Positions 52,098-64,000 of a DNA stretch of 64,000 bases are shown here, piece after piece. The first letter of the stretch is position 1, and each line of letters begins with the position of its first letter. The DNA comes from Cymodocea nodosa. Taxonomy: Eukaryota; Streptophyta; Magnoliopsida; Alismatales; Cymodoceaceae. Made by a program: the position numbers and the translations under genes. Where the stretch lies: the NCBI GenBank assembly GCA_036874045.1, contig CM072336.1, forward strand, positions 826,001 through 890,000, read 5' to 3'. The notes below the pieces were generated by a model. The model was not told the origin of the DNA. It saw nothing but the letters and a program-made list of their open reading frames with translations, and ran no database searches.

Positions 52098-52994
52098 AAG
52101 TGTCGCGATGGAAATATGCCAGGCAGAATATTTCGTGGACATGGCGGTGAAAAAGAAGCATTTAATGGCACCTGTATAATGATCGGCCAATGAAAGCACG
52201 TTTTGGTGCCCAATGTGTGTGTATCTCTTGTTTTTCGCCTGTGCAATTGAGCTGATGATTAGAAGCAAGGAAGGTTTTATAGGTCTAGTTCTCTACTAAG
52301 TGGTGCTGCGCTCTGTAGATTTTTCAGATTTGTTTATCCGGCCTGTTACGGATTTAATTTGTTTTCCGTCGTCAATGTGAATACTGACCTTTTGGCGTTC
52401 CTTACTTCCTTGTGAAAATTCCCAAAGAAAAGTGGTGACGGCTTCTTCTTTGCTCGTCAGATCAATCAGTTTCTTCTTCCTACCAAGGTTTAATGGACTA
52501 GTTTTTTCATCCTAACAGGTCGAGAGTAGGTACCCGTCCTCAATCTTATAATCCACTTTTTTCATCAATCGCGAGAGCATGATCTAGATTATACATTCAG
52601 TTCAATCATAAAAATAGAATGCTCAGACATTTACGATGCATTTCATTCATCACGTACCAAATGGTAAAATAAAATAGAATACTGGAATGGAACAAAAATA
52701 ATACTGGTATAAAATAAAATACTGCTATTTCGTTCCATCCACATTGGACTTCCATTCCAATGTGTACTCCATTTACCGAGCACAACATAAGCATCAGCAA
52801 GAGCACCGTAAGAGCAAGTGCTTTTCCGTAACAATTCCAGGGATCAGACTGTAAAATCTTTAATTATACAGAAAAAGAGCAATGCAATGGCCATTTGAGG
52901 AAGAAGGATATCGTCTCAAATCTAATCATTAAATGGTAGCTGAGTTATAACATATTCAATGGCGTTACTCCTTCCGGTTGATCAAAGTTGTCTT
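52098..52994 (+). other. 3' UTR of HAK/KUP and spacer to the copia element
   Basis: No gene. The first 300 bases or so should be the HAK/KUP 3' UTR. The last bases, GTCTT at 52990-52994, are the left half of a possible 5-bp target duplication of the copia element. Confidence 0.5.
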
Positions 52995-53247
52995 TATTAA
53001 AAATTGAAAAAGAAAACAAGATGAAAATGGAGTGGGAAGTCAAGTTGCTAAACGTAGAACTAAGGTAGATTTTTTAGGAAACTAGAAATCTGTTTCGTTT
53101 TTTTCTTATACACAATTTCTTCTGCATATTTAAAGACCACTCGCACACGTCTCTCACCCACTCATGAGAACATGACTTACATGGTCTACAAACATGTGTA
53201 CATGCATCATACCTCGTAAATTGGCAGTTACAGAAGTACACTCAACA
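52995..53247 (-). repeat. 3' LTR of the copia element
   Basis: About 253 bp, matching the 5' LTR over roughly 35 bp at one end (TTAAAAATTGAAAAAGAAAA...) and about 70 bp at the other (GGTCTACAAACATGTGTACA...CTCAACA). The centre does not match the 5' LTR. Confidence 0.8.
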
Positions 53248-56200
53248 CTCCTCCCTACTACTTTAGGGACTGCTCACACCAATCTGACTTTTCAAATCTC
53301 CAAATCTACTTACTAGTAGTGGCTTAGTAAAGATGTCCGCTAGTTAATCTTCAGATTTGCAACAGAGTAACATTACTTCATCATTGTTTTGCATTTCTCT
53401 TGGTGCATACAAGTTAATATTAAAATGTTTGGTTCTCATAGAATACTGAATTTTATGAGATGACTATTGCAACTTGATTATCCACAAACAATTCAGTTCT
53501 AACTTCTTGACCTAGGCATAGGTCCCTTAAAATCTTCTTCAACCACACAATTTGATTTACAATAGAATTTGCAATAATGATCTCAACTTCTACTGTAGAT
53601 TGGGCCATCAACTCCTGTTCTTTGAGCACTAAGAGGAAATACATGATTCAAAACTAAAACAATATCCTGATGTACTATAAAAGTCATCAAGTAAGCTACC
53701 CCAATCACCATCAGAATACCTTATTAATTTAGAATAATCTAACTTCACAAACTTGATGCCAATGTTTGTAGTTCCTTTAACATATTTGAGGACTCTTTTT
53801 GCAACTTGCAAATGAGTCTTCTTAGCACAGTACATGAAGCAAGATAACAAGCCCACTAAGTATGAGATATCTAAGTTAGTGGCCATTAGATACATTAGAC
53901 ATACTATTAAGCTTGTCTAGTAGTGTTCATCTACTGTACTGCTCTCATTTATTACACTAAGCTTTTCCTTGTAATTTATGGTGTGCTTACTGACTTGCAA
54001 TCCTTCATATTAAATCTTTAAAGGATCTCCACTACATACTTCCTTTGAGAGAGAAAGATCTCACCATCACCTTGCTGAACCTCCAACCCCAAGAAACATG
54101 ACATTAACTCCAAATCAATCATCTCAAATGATTGCAGCATTTGACTTTTTAACAATAATGTTTGTTGCTCACAACTGTCAGTGATTAACAGATCATCCAC
54201 ATAAAGAGATATTATTAATAGCTCTCCTTTTATAACCTTGACATACGAGGTCACCTCAGAAAGACTTCTTTTGAAACCCATGCTCAACAAGTAAGAGTCC
54301 ATTTTACAGTACTAGGCTCAAGGAGCTAGTTTCAAGCCATAGAAAGTTTTGTATAACTCATACACTTTTGTAGATTCATTTAGAACCTCAAAACCAATAG
54401 GATGATCAACATAAACTTCTTTAAGTAGCTCACCATTTAAAAATGCTGATTTAACATCAAGGTGATGTATTTTTCAGTCCATTTGTATTACAGTAGAAAG
54501 AAGCAACCTGATAGTATCAAGCCTTGCAATTGGAGCAAATGTGTCAAAATAATCTACACCAACCTCCTATGCATATTCCTTCACTATCAATCAAGCTTTA
54601 TGCCTATGAATTGAGCCATCAAGATTAAATTTGAGCCTAAAAACTCACTTCACTCAGATCACCTTCTTTCCAACTAGACATTGAACTAATGTCCAAGTAT
54701 TATTTTTCTATACGGTGGCTATCTCTTCTTCTATGGCTTACCTCTAATGTGGATCATTTAAGGTCAGCTCTACTCTTTAAGGTTCATAATTACAATATTT
54801 GATCTCTAATATATTTCAAAGATGGGTCTGGTACCTCTTATGGGTACATACATGATCAACATCCAACAATTATGTATAACCTTTAATTTTAGGTTGTTGA
54901 AATTGTTCTTGAGCAATAGGCTCATTCATGTCTTCCTCCTAAATTTGAAATAGTATTGACTAAATAGATAAGGACCCTTTTTGATGCACATTTCACTTCC
55001 AATAATCACCTTCAACAAATTTAATGTCTCTAGGGATAATTATTCTTTTAGAAGAAGGTTGATACACTTGATAATTTTGGGTGGTCAACGCATAACCTAC
55101 ACAGATGCCTACAGTAGCCTTTTGATCTAATTTGTCATGTCTTGAGTATGAAACAAGTGTATAACAAATACACCCAAACACCTTCAGATGATTTAAAGAG
55201 GGTTTGAAATCATACTAAGCTTCAAATGGAGTGCTATTATCTACAACTTTTGTGGATAATATATACTGCAGATATACTATAGTATTTGAGACTTCTGCCT
55301 AAAATGTTTTTAGGGAGATGCTTTTTAGTCAACATGCATCTAGTCATCTTCATAATTAATCAATTTTTTCTTTTACTTGCTCTATTTTACTGTGGAATAT
55401 AGGGTATTGTCAACTGATGCTCAATTCCAGATTCTCTACAAATATTAGTGAAATTTCTACCAATGCATTCTCCACTATTATCAATTCTAATTGCCTTGAT
55501 TCTATAGCCACTTTGATTTTCAACAAGTTTCTTAAAACTTTTGAAAATCTCACGTACTTCTTATCTAAATTTTTAAAAATAAATCTAACACATTCTTGTT
55601 TAGTCATCAATAAAGAGTACATAGTATACACTTTCATTTAATGAAGCTACACTCATTAGTCCTACACCATTTGGATGCACTGGTTGAAGCTTGGTTTCAA
55701 ACCTCATTGCCAAAGAAGTGAACTTTCTACATAACTTACCTAAATGGCAAGTACTGCAATTTGGAAGAGTTTTCACAAGGTTGGGCAACCCTTGAATCAA
55801 ATTGTGGATTTTAATTTACAGTTTTCTAGGTTTAACTGAAGAGTTACCCCACCATCTTAACATTAAATAATTTTTTGCCTTCTAGATTAAAAATACAGCA
55901 ATGATAATCTTCAAAGACCATTTTGCACCCCTTTTCTACTATCTAATACTTTACAGATTTTGATTAATGTGAGGTACATAAACACATCAAAAATAAGGTG
56001 ATTACCTGAACTTGTAGAGAGCATTATAGTACCTTTTCCTTTAACTAAATTGTAATCACCATTTCCCATCTTTACTTTTGTTCAATGTGTTGGATTCAAT
56101 CCAACAAGCAATTCTTTGTCAATAGTCATATGATGTGTGCAACTACTATCTATCAACCAATTTTCTGCAGTCTTCTCATCTACACCAACTAAGGCCATGA

Positions 56201-57096
56201 ACAACTGGTTTTCCTCATGATTCGCTTCATTTCTTGAGTCCTTCCTTTCTTTGGAATTTGGCTTTGCAAATGACTGCTTCATGCCTAGTTTGGTTGCATT
56301 TGATGCACTTGACATTTGGTCTTCTCCAACATTTAAAGAGAGGATAACCCTTTCTACCATAGTGTTTACATAGAGGAAAATTTCTCTTCTGCTTTGATTT
56401 TGTGAATGACCCTTCCTAATCTTTACTTTGGTCTTCCAGGTTCTTGTGCATCTTCTTTTTTTCCCTTTTTGTCAATTGAGTTTTTGGCTAGCAACCCACC
56501 TTTAGAGTTGCCTTCCTAACACATCATCTTTTGTTGCTCTTGTGCTTGCAAAGCATTTGAGCAATTCTGCTAAGGTGATTTTTAACAAATCCCCTGTATT
56601 TTCTAGAGTTGTTATTGATGTCCTATTTTTTTCAATGATCGTAACAAGAATCTTAATGATTCTCGAATCTAAAAATTCAGTACCCAGCAATCTTACCTTG
56701 TTAACAATAGAGAGGAGTTTATTTGAGTATTCCTTTATGTTCTCAATTTCTTTCATTTTCAACAATTCAAATTCTCTAATCAGATTTAGCACCTTCATCC
56801 CTTTGATTCTTTCATCATTGATGGCATACTCTTCAAATAGTCTCACACATCTTTAGCCGAATTCCTTTTTATTGTCTCCTTAGGGAATTATTTGGGAGTG
56901 GTATAACCTCATAATCATCTTCAATAACTTCCCAAAGATCTAACACCTCTAGATATTCTTCCACTTGGATTGCCCAAGGTTGATAATTTTCTCCGTCAAA
57001 GGCAAGTGGTGCGAATTGATTAAAATTGATTTTGCCTCCATTATAGCACTGCAGAATTGTCTACAGGTCCTCTAAGATGAAAAGTCTGATACTAGA

Positions 57097-57343
57097 TGTT
57101 AAAAATTGAAAAAGAAAACAAGATGAAAATGGAAAATCTGGTTGCCAATAACACAGCAGCCTTTTAATTCTTTATACATATAGCACTCCATTTGTTCTTT
57201 TAAGTAGTTAAAAAGGTCCTTTGGATAATGCTATACAGATAACAAGTTTTCTGCACTCTTCTCATCTACAGCAACTAAGGTCTACAAACATGTGTACATG
57301 CATTATGCTACATAAATTGGCAGTTACAAAAGCACACTCAACA
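57097..57343 (-). repeat. 5' LTR of the copia element, mosaic centre
   Basis: About 247 bp. Its ends match the 3' LTR, but its centre (about 57140-57285) instead contains segments that match the adjacent SPATA20-like 3' end (CAGCCTTTTAATTCTTTAT, AAGGTCCTTTGGAT) and the element interior near 56160 (TTTTCTGCACTCTTCTCATC). Confidence 0.7.
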
Positions 57344-57361
57344 GCCTTTTAATTCTTTATC

Positions 57362-60300
57362 CTATCTTCCTTCCAATAACATGGCATTAAGGTCCTTTGG
57401 ATCAGTAACAGGCGCACGACAAACAAAATTCTGGCAAACATAAGCAACCACTAGCTTATCTGTTGTTGTGCCCTTAGCCATTTGGGAAATGCTTGGATTA
57501 TTGCCTTCCCAGAATTCCAGCTCCTCGGGGATGCTGGGGTCTATCTGAATCACCTGTATTCAGAAATCAAAGATTGTGAGTCGTGACCAACTGAATGCAT
57601 AAAACAGTGGGAAAGTGCAAGAAGGATGAAACAGCAGAAGGCTAACCATTTTATTGGGTTCATACTTTCCATGAGCTGCAGCAACCATTTCATTGAATTC
57701 TGCAGTGCCTTTGCTCCCAACTAAAACTACTTGTCTTCTTGAGGGAACAGTCAGCATGTCTACTGCACAACACATTAGTGGAATAGCCACACTTTGATCT
57801 TTCAACCTCTTCTCAAATACTGCCTGGTAGAAAAAGAATAAACTTGTCAAAAACTTCAAAATATTTCCATATAGAATGAAATTGTTGGTCGTACCAGAAG
57901 ATGCTCTGCTGTTTCTCGATAGTGAGTCGATTTCTCATCCACGAACATAGAAGAAAGCCTTATGAGATTAAGTGCAGACACGGAGTTCCCCGAAGGTTCT
58001 GCACCATCATAATCTTCTTTTGCTCTGAGGAGGATGGAAGGGTCTTCCGCAGGAGTGTTGTAGTAACCACCTCCAGATTTATCCAGAAATAACTCATCCT
58101 GAGAATAATTTCCACATCACTGAGTCAAGATAAATAAATGATGATTGTGCAGGGGACTTTTTCAAAATACATGTATACCAATCATTTCCAATATCCATAT
58201 AATTGTCATCAATGATATACCAGTAAACTAACATATAATTTAAACTCAACTCAATATTCTGAAATAACTAATCTACCCTTAACTCTCCTATCATCCTACA
58301 AAAATAGATTTTGTGTTCAACTTTTCAAACAAGAAGACCGTGTCAAAGAGTATATTAATCGACAAATAGAAGATTTGTTGTTTAGATGGACAAAAAAATC
58401 AATTGTTGAAAAGCAAAATTGGTAAAGCACATTAAATTTTAACGGATTTAAGAAATATTTTGTGATCTTAATAAGCATCGATGACATAATTCTATCAAAA
58501 TTGGAAATGAATCATGTACACATATTTTGAAATGCCAATAATGTTTTTTTATTTATTATCAATTTTGATGATATATCTATAAATCACCCTGATTGTGAGA
58601 ATGATGAAGACAAAGGAAAACTCATTCACATACCTGTGTACCTTGCAGCTTGATTGCCCAAGATAACCACTTGGTCACACCCCCAAATTCATAGAGATCC
58701 AGCAATGCTGAGATTAGAAAGGCATAATCATCTAAGAAACCAGGTGCTTTTGATGGACCATTTCGGTAACAGTGATTAAGTCTGCATGTATTCTCATTGT
58801 ATAGCTGGTTTTTGATAAAGGATACTGCCTTTTCAGCAACTTCCATGTACTCATTCGGCTGCATTAGTAATGTAAATCATGGTCAAAATATGAAAAGCCA
58901 ATCCTCAAGAACATGATGATGGTTCCAGGTTTAGATAAAGGAGAAGGATTATATAACTGCTTGTTAACCTTTCATAAACATAAATCCTAAAGATAATTTA
59001 TTGGAGTGTAACTCTCATAAAAATTGTGTTGCATTGGATCTTAAGAGTAATGAAAAAAACAGGAAAAACATTGCACACTTTGGGTGCATCATTCCTAAGC
59101 TAAAGTTTTTTATCGACATCCAAATGCAATGGTATTTTGTAAACATGTAATTATCTTGAATATGCCAACCAAAGATGATGGCATTTTGTAAATTTGTTAT
59201 TATCTTGAATATATCAACCAAAGATTCTCACTCCTTAACAGATAGATGTGGGTAAAGAAGTTAGTCTAAAATATCAAAATTAGGCTAAAAATTAAAATAT
59301 AGAAACCTTGATTGATAAGAGTATGAAATTAGAGAGTGTAATGATAAAAAAGAAAACTAACATATTATGCTTGTAAAAAAATAAATGAGTGGGGGAAAAG
59401 TCTATGTTAATTGAGAATGGTGGTTTTAAGTTATGAATACAAGAAAAAACAAGTATAGGAATGAAGTTAGAGTAATAGTTGACAAAAATTTAAAAGACAA
59501 AATTGTTGAGGTAATAAAAATAGAAGATAGAATTACAATGTATGCTCCATAAGTAGATTTAGGAGGTGTAAAACAAAAATTTTGGCAAAATTTGGACAAT
59601 TTAATTTATGATTTAACAAATAGTGAAAGACTCTATTGGAGGAAATCTAAATGGTCATGTAATAGAGTAAAATAGAGAATATAAAAGAATTTATAAGGAA
59701 TTTGGTTTTGGTAATTGAAATGAAAAAGGAAATTCAATTCTAGACTTTAATATAACTTACAACCTTTTAATAATAAACACTTATTTTAGGAAAAAAGAGG
59801 AACATTTAATTATATTTAGAAGTGATTTAAATGCTAGTTAAATAGATTCTTCATTTATTAAAAAATAGATCAAAGAATGTGTAAAGATTTTAGGATTATT
59901 CCAAGAGAAAACTTATACTATACAACATAGGTTGTTAGTGTTAAATGTTAGTATCAAAATTAAAAAAAGGACTGAAGTATATAAGAACCCAAGAATTAGG
60001 TAATAAAATCTACAAGAGAAAAGAAAACGATATTTAGAGATAATTTTAAAAAAAGGAGTGTAGAACTAGATGGAGAGGTAAATAAACTTTAGAATAAAAT
60101 GACTACTTGTATTAGAAAGGTTTAAAAAAATTTTAGAAAAGTATTGTGAGAACTCCACTAGATAAAAAAATTGGTGGTAAAATAAAGATGTACAAAAGAT
60201 AATAAAAGAAAAGAAATAATACTATAAAACCTATCATAAATGTAAATATGAAAAAAATTTAGAAAAATATAAACTAACAAAAAGGAATGCTAACAAAATT

Positions 60301-63300
60301 GTTAATGAAGTTAAAAATCAGACCTATAAGGAATTATATAATAGTTTGAACACAGAATAAGGGTAATATAAAATATATAAATTGACTAAGACTAAAGAAA
60401 GGAGATCTAAAGATTTTAAGTCAAGTAAACTGTATTAAGAATGAAGATGTCAGAGATTTAGTAAAAGAAAATGAAATGAAAAATGGTATAGGTATTTTAG
60501 TAAACTTTTTTATGAATCTACCGTGTAGAGGATAGTGTAAAATTTGGATAACAATACAAAGGATAGAAATTATAGTTATTTTAGAAGAATTAGTACTTTG
60601 AATATAAAAGAAATTATTAAGAAAATAAAATGCAGGAAAATTATGGTTGTAGAAGTGCATGGATAAAGTAGTTAACTTTTTAATATAATTTTAAAGACAA
60701 ATAAGATACCAGATAAATGGACAAAGAACTTTTTAATGCCTATATTTAAAAATAAGGGGGCATAAAAAATTGTAATAATTATTGTGATATTAAGCTAATG
60801 AATCGTACTATGAAATTATGAGAATGGATAATTAACCAAGCATATGACTAAAATCACAAAAAATCAATTCAAGTTTATGCTTGATAAGTCAAAAAACTAT
60901 TCATTTACTTAAAAAACTAATAGAAAAGAGTTAAAAAAGGATATTCGTATGACTTTCATTATTTTTTAAAAAAAATTATAATAAAATACCTAGAAACCTA
61001 TTACAATGGATATTAAAAGGAAAAGTACTTATAGAATAATTGATATTATAAAAAAATATAAAAGAACAATTATTAGTGTTAAAACTATATAAGTAGAAAT
61101 TAAAAATTTTCCAATAAACATATATTTACCCAAGGTTTTCTTTAATTTTATACCCATTTGTCTTAATTAAAATAAAATAACGAAGAAAATTCAAAAAGAA
61201 ATACCCTAATATATGTTATTTGCTAATAACATAGTGTTGGTTGATGAAAGTAAGGTAGGAATTAGTTTCAAATTAGAATTATAGCAAAATATTTCATAAA
61301 ATTTAGATTAAGTCAAAAATTAAATATTTGAAAAATAAGTTCAATATAAATAGGAATAACAATAAAGGTATATAATTAAATGATCATGAAATTCATAAAA
61401 ATAAGGATTTTAAATACTTAAGATCCATAATTAGTAATAGAAAAATTATATAGGATTAAGGTAGGATATATGAAATGGAGAAATGTTTCTAAAGTATTAT
61501 GTGATAAGAAAATACGATTAAAATTAAAAGAAAAACTTTATAAAATTGCTATTCACCTAGTTATTTTTTATGGTTCAAAATTTTGAATTATAAAACATGA
61601 TTATATACAAAAAGTTAGTATTGAAAAGATACATATGCTTAGATAGATGAGTAGTAGTATATAAGAGATAACTAAAAAAAAATGATTTCATCATGAATAT
61701 AGTAGGAATTACATGAATTGAAGATAAGAAAAAATTGACTTAGATAATTTGGACATATTTTCAAAAGGTCGAAAGATACACTAGTTAAGAGAGAAGAGTT
61801 AATTAATATAAAAGAACCTAAAAGAAATAGAAGAATATCTAAAATTACTTGGTTAGGGATTGTGGAAAAAGATTTAAATTTATATAATTTAATCAAAGAT
61901 TTGATTATAAGGAGAAATATATAGACGGAAATGATTTATGTGGCCAACCACATATAGTGAGATTATTGTACAAACTGTTGTTTTACATATATATATATCC
62001 TAAGTCTATATATATATAAATTTAAAATCTATAATTAGTAATGTTAAAATTATGGAAGATGTTATTCATAGAATTAAAGTAAAATAGATGAAATGGAAAA
62101 AATACTTTTGGAGTGTTATGTAATAAGAGCATACCTTTAAAATTTAAAATAAAATTTTATAAAATTGTCATTTGCCTGGCTATACATCATAGCTTAGAAT
62201 GCTAGTCTATAAAGCATGAGTATATACAAAAAATCAGTATTATTGACATGAATATACTTAATGGATGAGTGATAATACTATAAAGATAAGCTAAAATGAT
62301 TTTATTAGGAATATGCTAGAAGTTACACCTATTAAAGATAAAATAAAAGAAAATTGGTTTAAATAATTTGATTATATCCTCAGAGACTAAGCAATATATC
62401 AATTAGGAGAAGAGAAGTAATTAGTGTAAAGGAAATTAAAATAATTAAAGGTAGGCCTAAAACTACTTGATTAAGAATTGTAAGAAAAAGATTAAATTTA
62501 TGGAATTTAGTTGAAGATTCAACAATAGATAGAAATACTTAAGAAAGAAGAATTCATGTGATTGAATCCATATACTGAAATTATGACTTAGATTGTTGTA
62601 TATATGACTTGAATCCATCCTTCCTCATTTTAACAAAATGAGAGAAGATCAAACTACTAGATCGATATCTAATAGTTATTAAAATTGGTTATTTAAATAG
62701 TGGTTCACGGTTTTGGCTTTTATAATAGAATGGTGAAGTTTGTTACAAAACCACATTTTCCCTTCCCAATGTCACTTGTTATTCTCTTTCAAATGTGTTT
62801 TTTTTTTCAATTTCTTTTAAGTTGTTAAAAATTAGGATTGCTATAACTGCGTCTTAATCATCCTTTATTTTTTTAAAATTTTTTTATATTTCACATAGTT
62901 TATGGTAGTAAATGGTTTCAAATTCATTATTCTTTAAGTGTATTTAGTATTATTATTTTTAGCAATGTTACAAATACGATTTTTTGTAATGATGTAAGAA
63001 AACATTCAATTTTTTAGTACTCCATTTTAAATATTTTTGAATGTATTTTTTAAATTGTAAAATTTTAGTTTTATTTTAAATTTAAATATTAAAATGAAAG
63101 AAGATGCATTACATCAGCCCCCTCATGTTAGTGTTGCTAATTGTGTAATAGGTTTTGTGAACAAGAGTGTTGGTTTTTGAATTTTGTGGGAGTTATATTC
63201 AAAGGAAAAGAGGGTTTTTGAGATTTGTGATCGGGAATTTTTGCTTTATATTTGCTATTTATAGGTATTCATTTGGTAAAGAAAAAACGTGAGATGTTGT

Positions 63301-64000
63301 GGTCAAAGATAATTACATATTTGGTATATTTTTCTCTTTCAATATCATTTCCTATACAAGTCTTACATTTTTTTACCGACTTAAATTGATGATCTAGATG
63401 AAGTCTCACCAGATCTTAGAGTGAAGGAAAATGCATCTGATCAGCCTGCCATACACAAACACACCGCAACATAGGGTACTAATTCCTTTTAAAGTAATAT
63501 CTAACATGATTAAAAAAGGTTGGTTACCAGCAAGAATATTATGGCCTTGAAGATTTAACTTGCGCCCTATGAGAACACACATAAATATGATAAAGATTAG
63601 AAAGGTTAACCATGGGTCTTACATCATAGCCGAAGACAGGAAAATTAAACTTGACTCCTTTGGTTCCTTTCGTTTCCATCTTCAGGATTTTAGAAGCTCT
63701 AACAAAAGATGAAATTGCAAGTCCATTCCATGAGACGATCACCTAAACACCAAAGAAGCTACCACTATAAAAAAATCAGACAGAAAAATAGATCTTTTAG
63801 AGAAAGAAAAATAGAAATTATTGATGTCATACCTTATCATCCAAATGTGGTCTGGGACGTTTGCTACGTACAGTATAGAGCCTTTTGCGGCACATTCCCA
63901 AAATTTCACCATATTGATCAGTAGACATGCCCACCTTTGCAGCCATATAACTAATATCTTTCCTCTCAATGAGAACATTTTTTCCCTTGAATTCATTATG
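57362..64000 (-). CDS. SPATA20: SPATA20-like protein (DUF255/thioredoxin family), 3' part (partial)
   Basis: Exons on the minus strand: 64000(edge)-63833, 63742-63623, 58858-58634, 58098-57895, 57823-57647, 57553-57362, all GT-AG and phase 0. The visible part is 361 residues: HNEFKGKNVLIER at the edge, RSKRPRPHLDDK, VIVSWNGLAISSFVRASKIL, PNEYMEVAEKAVSFI, GPSKAPGFLDDYAFLISALL, DELFLDKSGGGYYNTPAEDP, AKEDYDGAEPSGNSVSALNL, VPSRRQVVLVG and a C-terminus with VCQNFVCRAPVTDP. This is the alpha-helical barrel half of SPATA20-type proteins; the N-terminal thioredoxin-like domain lies beyond the window. The biochemical role in plants is not established. The 58859-63622 intron is filled by two RTE LINE copies. 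The stop codon at 57362-57364 is 18 bp from the copia 5' LTR. Confidence 0.92.
59122..59222. repeat. Short tandem duplication, period about 50 bp
   Basis: Two adjacent units: ...GGTATTTTGTAAACATGTAA TTATCTTGAATATGCCAACC AAAG and ...GGCATTTTGTAAATTTGTTA TTATCTTGAATATATCAACC AAAG. It lies directly before the 5' edge of the LINE copy at 59220. Confidence 0.75.
59220..61983 (+). mobile_element. Decayed full-length RTE-clade LINE in the SPATA20-like intron
   Basis: Stop-broken plus-strand frames show an APE endonuclease (KNLKDKIVEVIKIEDRI, then SILDFNITYNLLIINTYFRK and KEEHLIIFRS), reverse transcriptase remnants, and the RTE C-terminal end (FGHIFKRSKDTLVKREEL, then TWLGIVEKDLNLYNLIKDLI and a GNDLCGQPHIV-like block). 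It ends with ATTATTGTACAAACTGTTGTT. It aligns by eye with the minus-strand copy at 12451-15032 from a shared start (TTCTCACTCCTTAA). It is antisense to the host gene. Confidence 0.8.
62010..62605 (+). mobile_element. Second, 5'-truncated RTE LINE copy, in tandem
   Basis: It starts with ATCTATAATTAGTAATGTTA, matching the element at 61418 (ATCCATAATTAGTAATAGAA), and runs to the same 3' end (ATTCATGTGATTGAATCCAT, GATTGTTGTA). Frames resemble HRIKVKWMKWKNTFGVLCNK and FYKIVICLAIHHSLECWSIK, the conserved RTE C-terminal region. Same orientation as the upstream copy and separated from it by only about 30 bp of AT repeat. Confidence 0.72.

Larger units (their letters stand above)
52995..57343 (-). mobile_element. 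Ty1/copia LTR retrotransposon, degraded, with both LTRs
   Basis: 3' LTR 52995-53247, 5' LTR 57097-57343; both run TATTAAAAATTG or TGTTAAAAATTG at one end to CTCAACA at the other. Flanks GTCTT (52990) and GCCTT (57344) fit a 5-bp target duplication with one mismatch. Next to the 5' LTR the minus strand reads TAGTATCAGACT, close to the initiator-Met tRNA primer site. Broken minus-strand frames in copia order: Gag (56846-56502), two zinc knuckles (CKHYGRKGYPLFKC, CIKCNQTRHEAVIC), protease (NWLIDSSCTHHMT), integrase (CSTCHLGKLC, then IRIDNGGECIGRNF), reverse transcriptase (LLIISLYVDDLLIT), and RNase H (VKGTTNIGIKF, VDNQVAIVIS). A purine-rich AGTAGGGAGGAG precedes the 3' LTR. Stops and frameshifts make it non-autonomous. 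Confidence 0.88.

Overview
The window looks like nuclear DNA from a flowering plant, most likely a monocot. The genes have many introns with GT-AG borders, the products are plant-specific families (EDR4-like, HAK/KUP potassium transporter, plant SNF4 with a fused carbohydrate-binding domain, PsbP-domain lumen protein, NF-YB), and the introns and intergenic DNA hold decayed RTE-type LINEs and Ty1/copia elements. A banana or other Zingiberales source would fit the style of the sequence, but that is a guess; nothing in the window proves the species. There are no operons, CRISPR arrays, plasmids or prophages here.

Layout. 1-2095 (+): 3' part of an EDR4-like zinc-ribbon protein. 3796-5994 (-): complete two-exon TFIIS transcription elongation factor. 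6528-8486 (+): complete three-exon thylakoid-lumen PsbP-domain protein, divergent from TFIIS across a 533-bp spacer. 10003-16676 (-): ELM2/SANT-type nuclear protein in two coding exons split by a 3.8-kb intron that carries a nearly full-length decayed RTE LINE; a second LINE tail sits further upstream. 18.8-30.1 kb: a gene-poor stretch with one intronless gene, NF-YB (23236-23853). 30282-39708 (+): a 13-exon SNF4 (KINbetagamma-type) gene, which includes one GC-AG intron. 42257-52097 (+): a nine-exon HAK/KUP potassium transporter whose intron 6 holds a copia relic and ends in a recent 187-bp tandem duplication that copies its own splice acceptor. 52995-57343 (-): a Ty1/copia element with both LTRs. 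57362-64000 (-): 3' part of a SPATA20-like (DUF255) gene, whose stop codon is only 18 bp from the copia 5' LTR and whose 4.8-kb intron holds two RTE LINE copies.

The genes are unrelated single-copy housekeeping or regulatory loci and do not form a pathway. Exon coordinates were derived by hand from splice consensus, reading frame and family resemblance; every spliced CDS closes in frame (TFIIS 365 aa, PsbP-domain 274 aa, ELM2/SANT 969 aa, SNF4 479 aa, HAK/KUP 783 aa).

No new biological system was found. The most notable items are the duplicated acceptor in the HAK/KUP gene, a mosaic copia 5' LTR that contains pieces resembling the adjacent gene and the element interior, an insertion nested in a copia relic with a possible 8-bp target duplication, and the GC-AG intron in SNF4.
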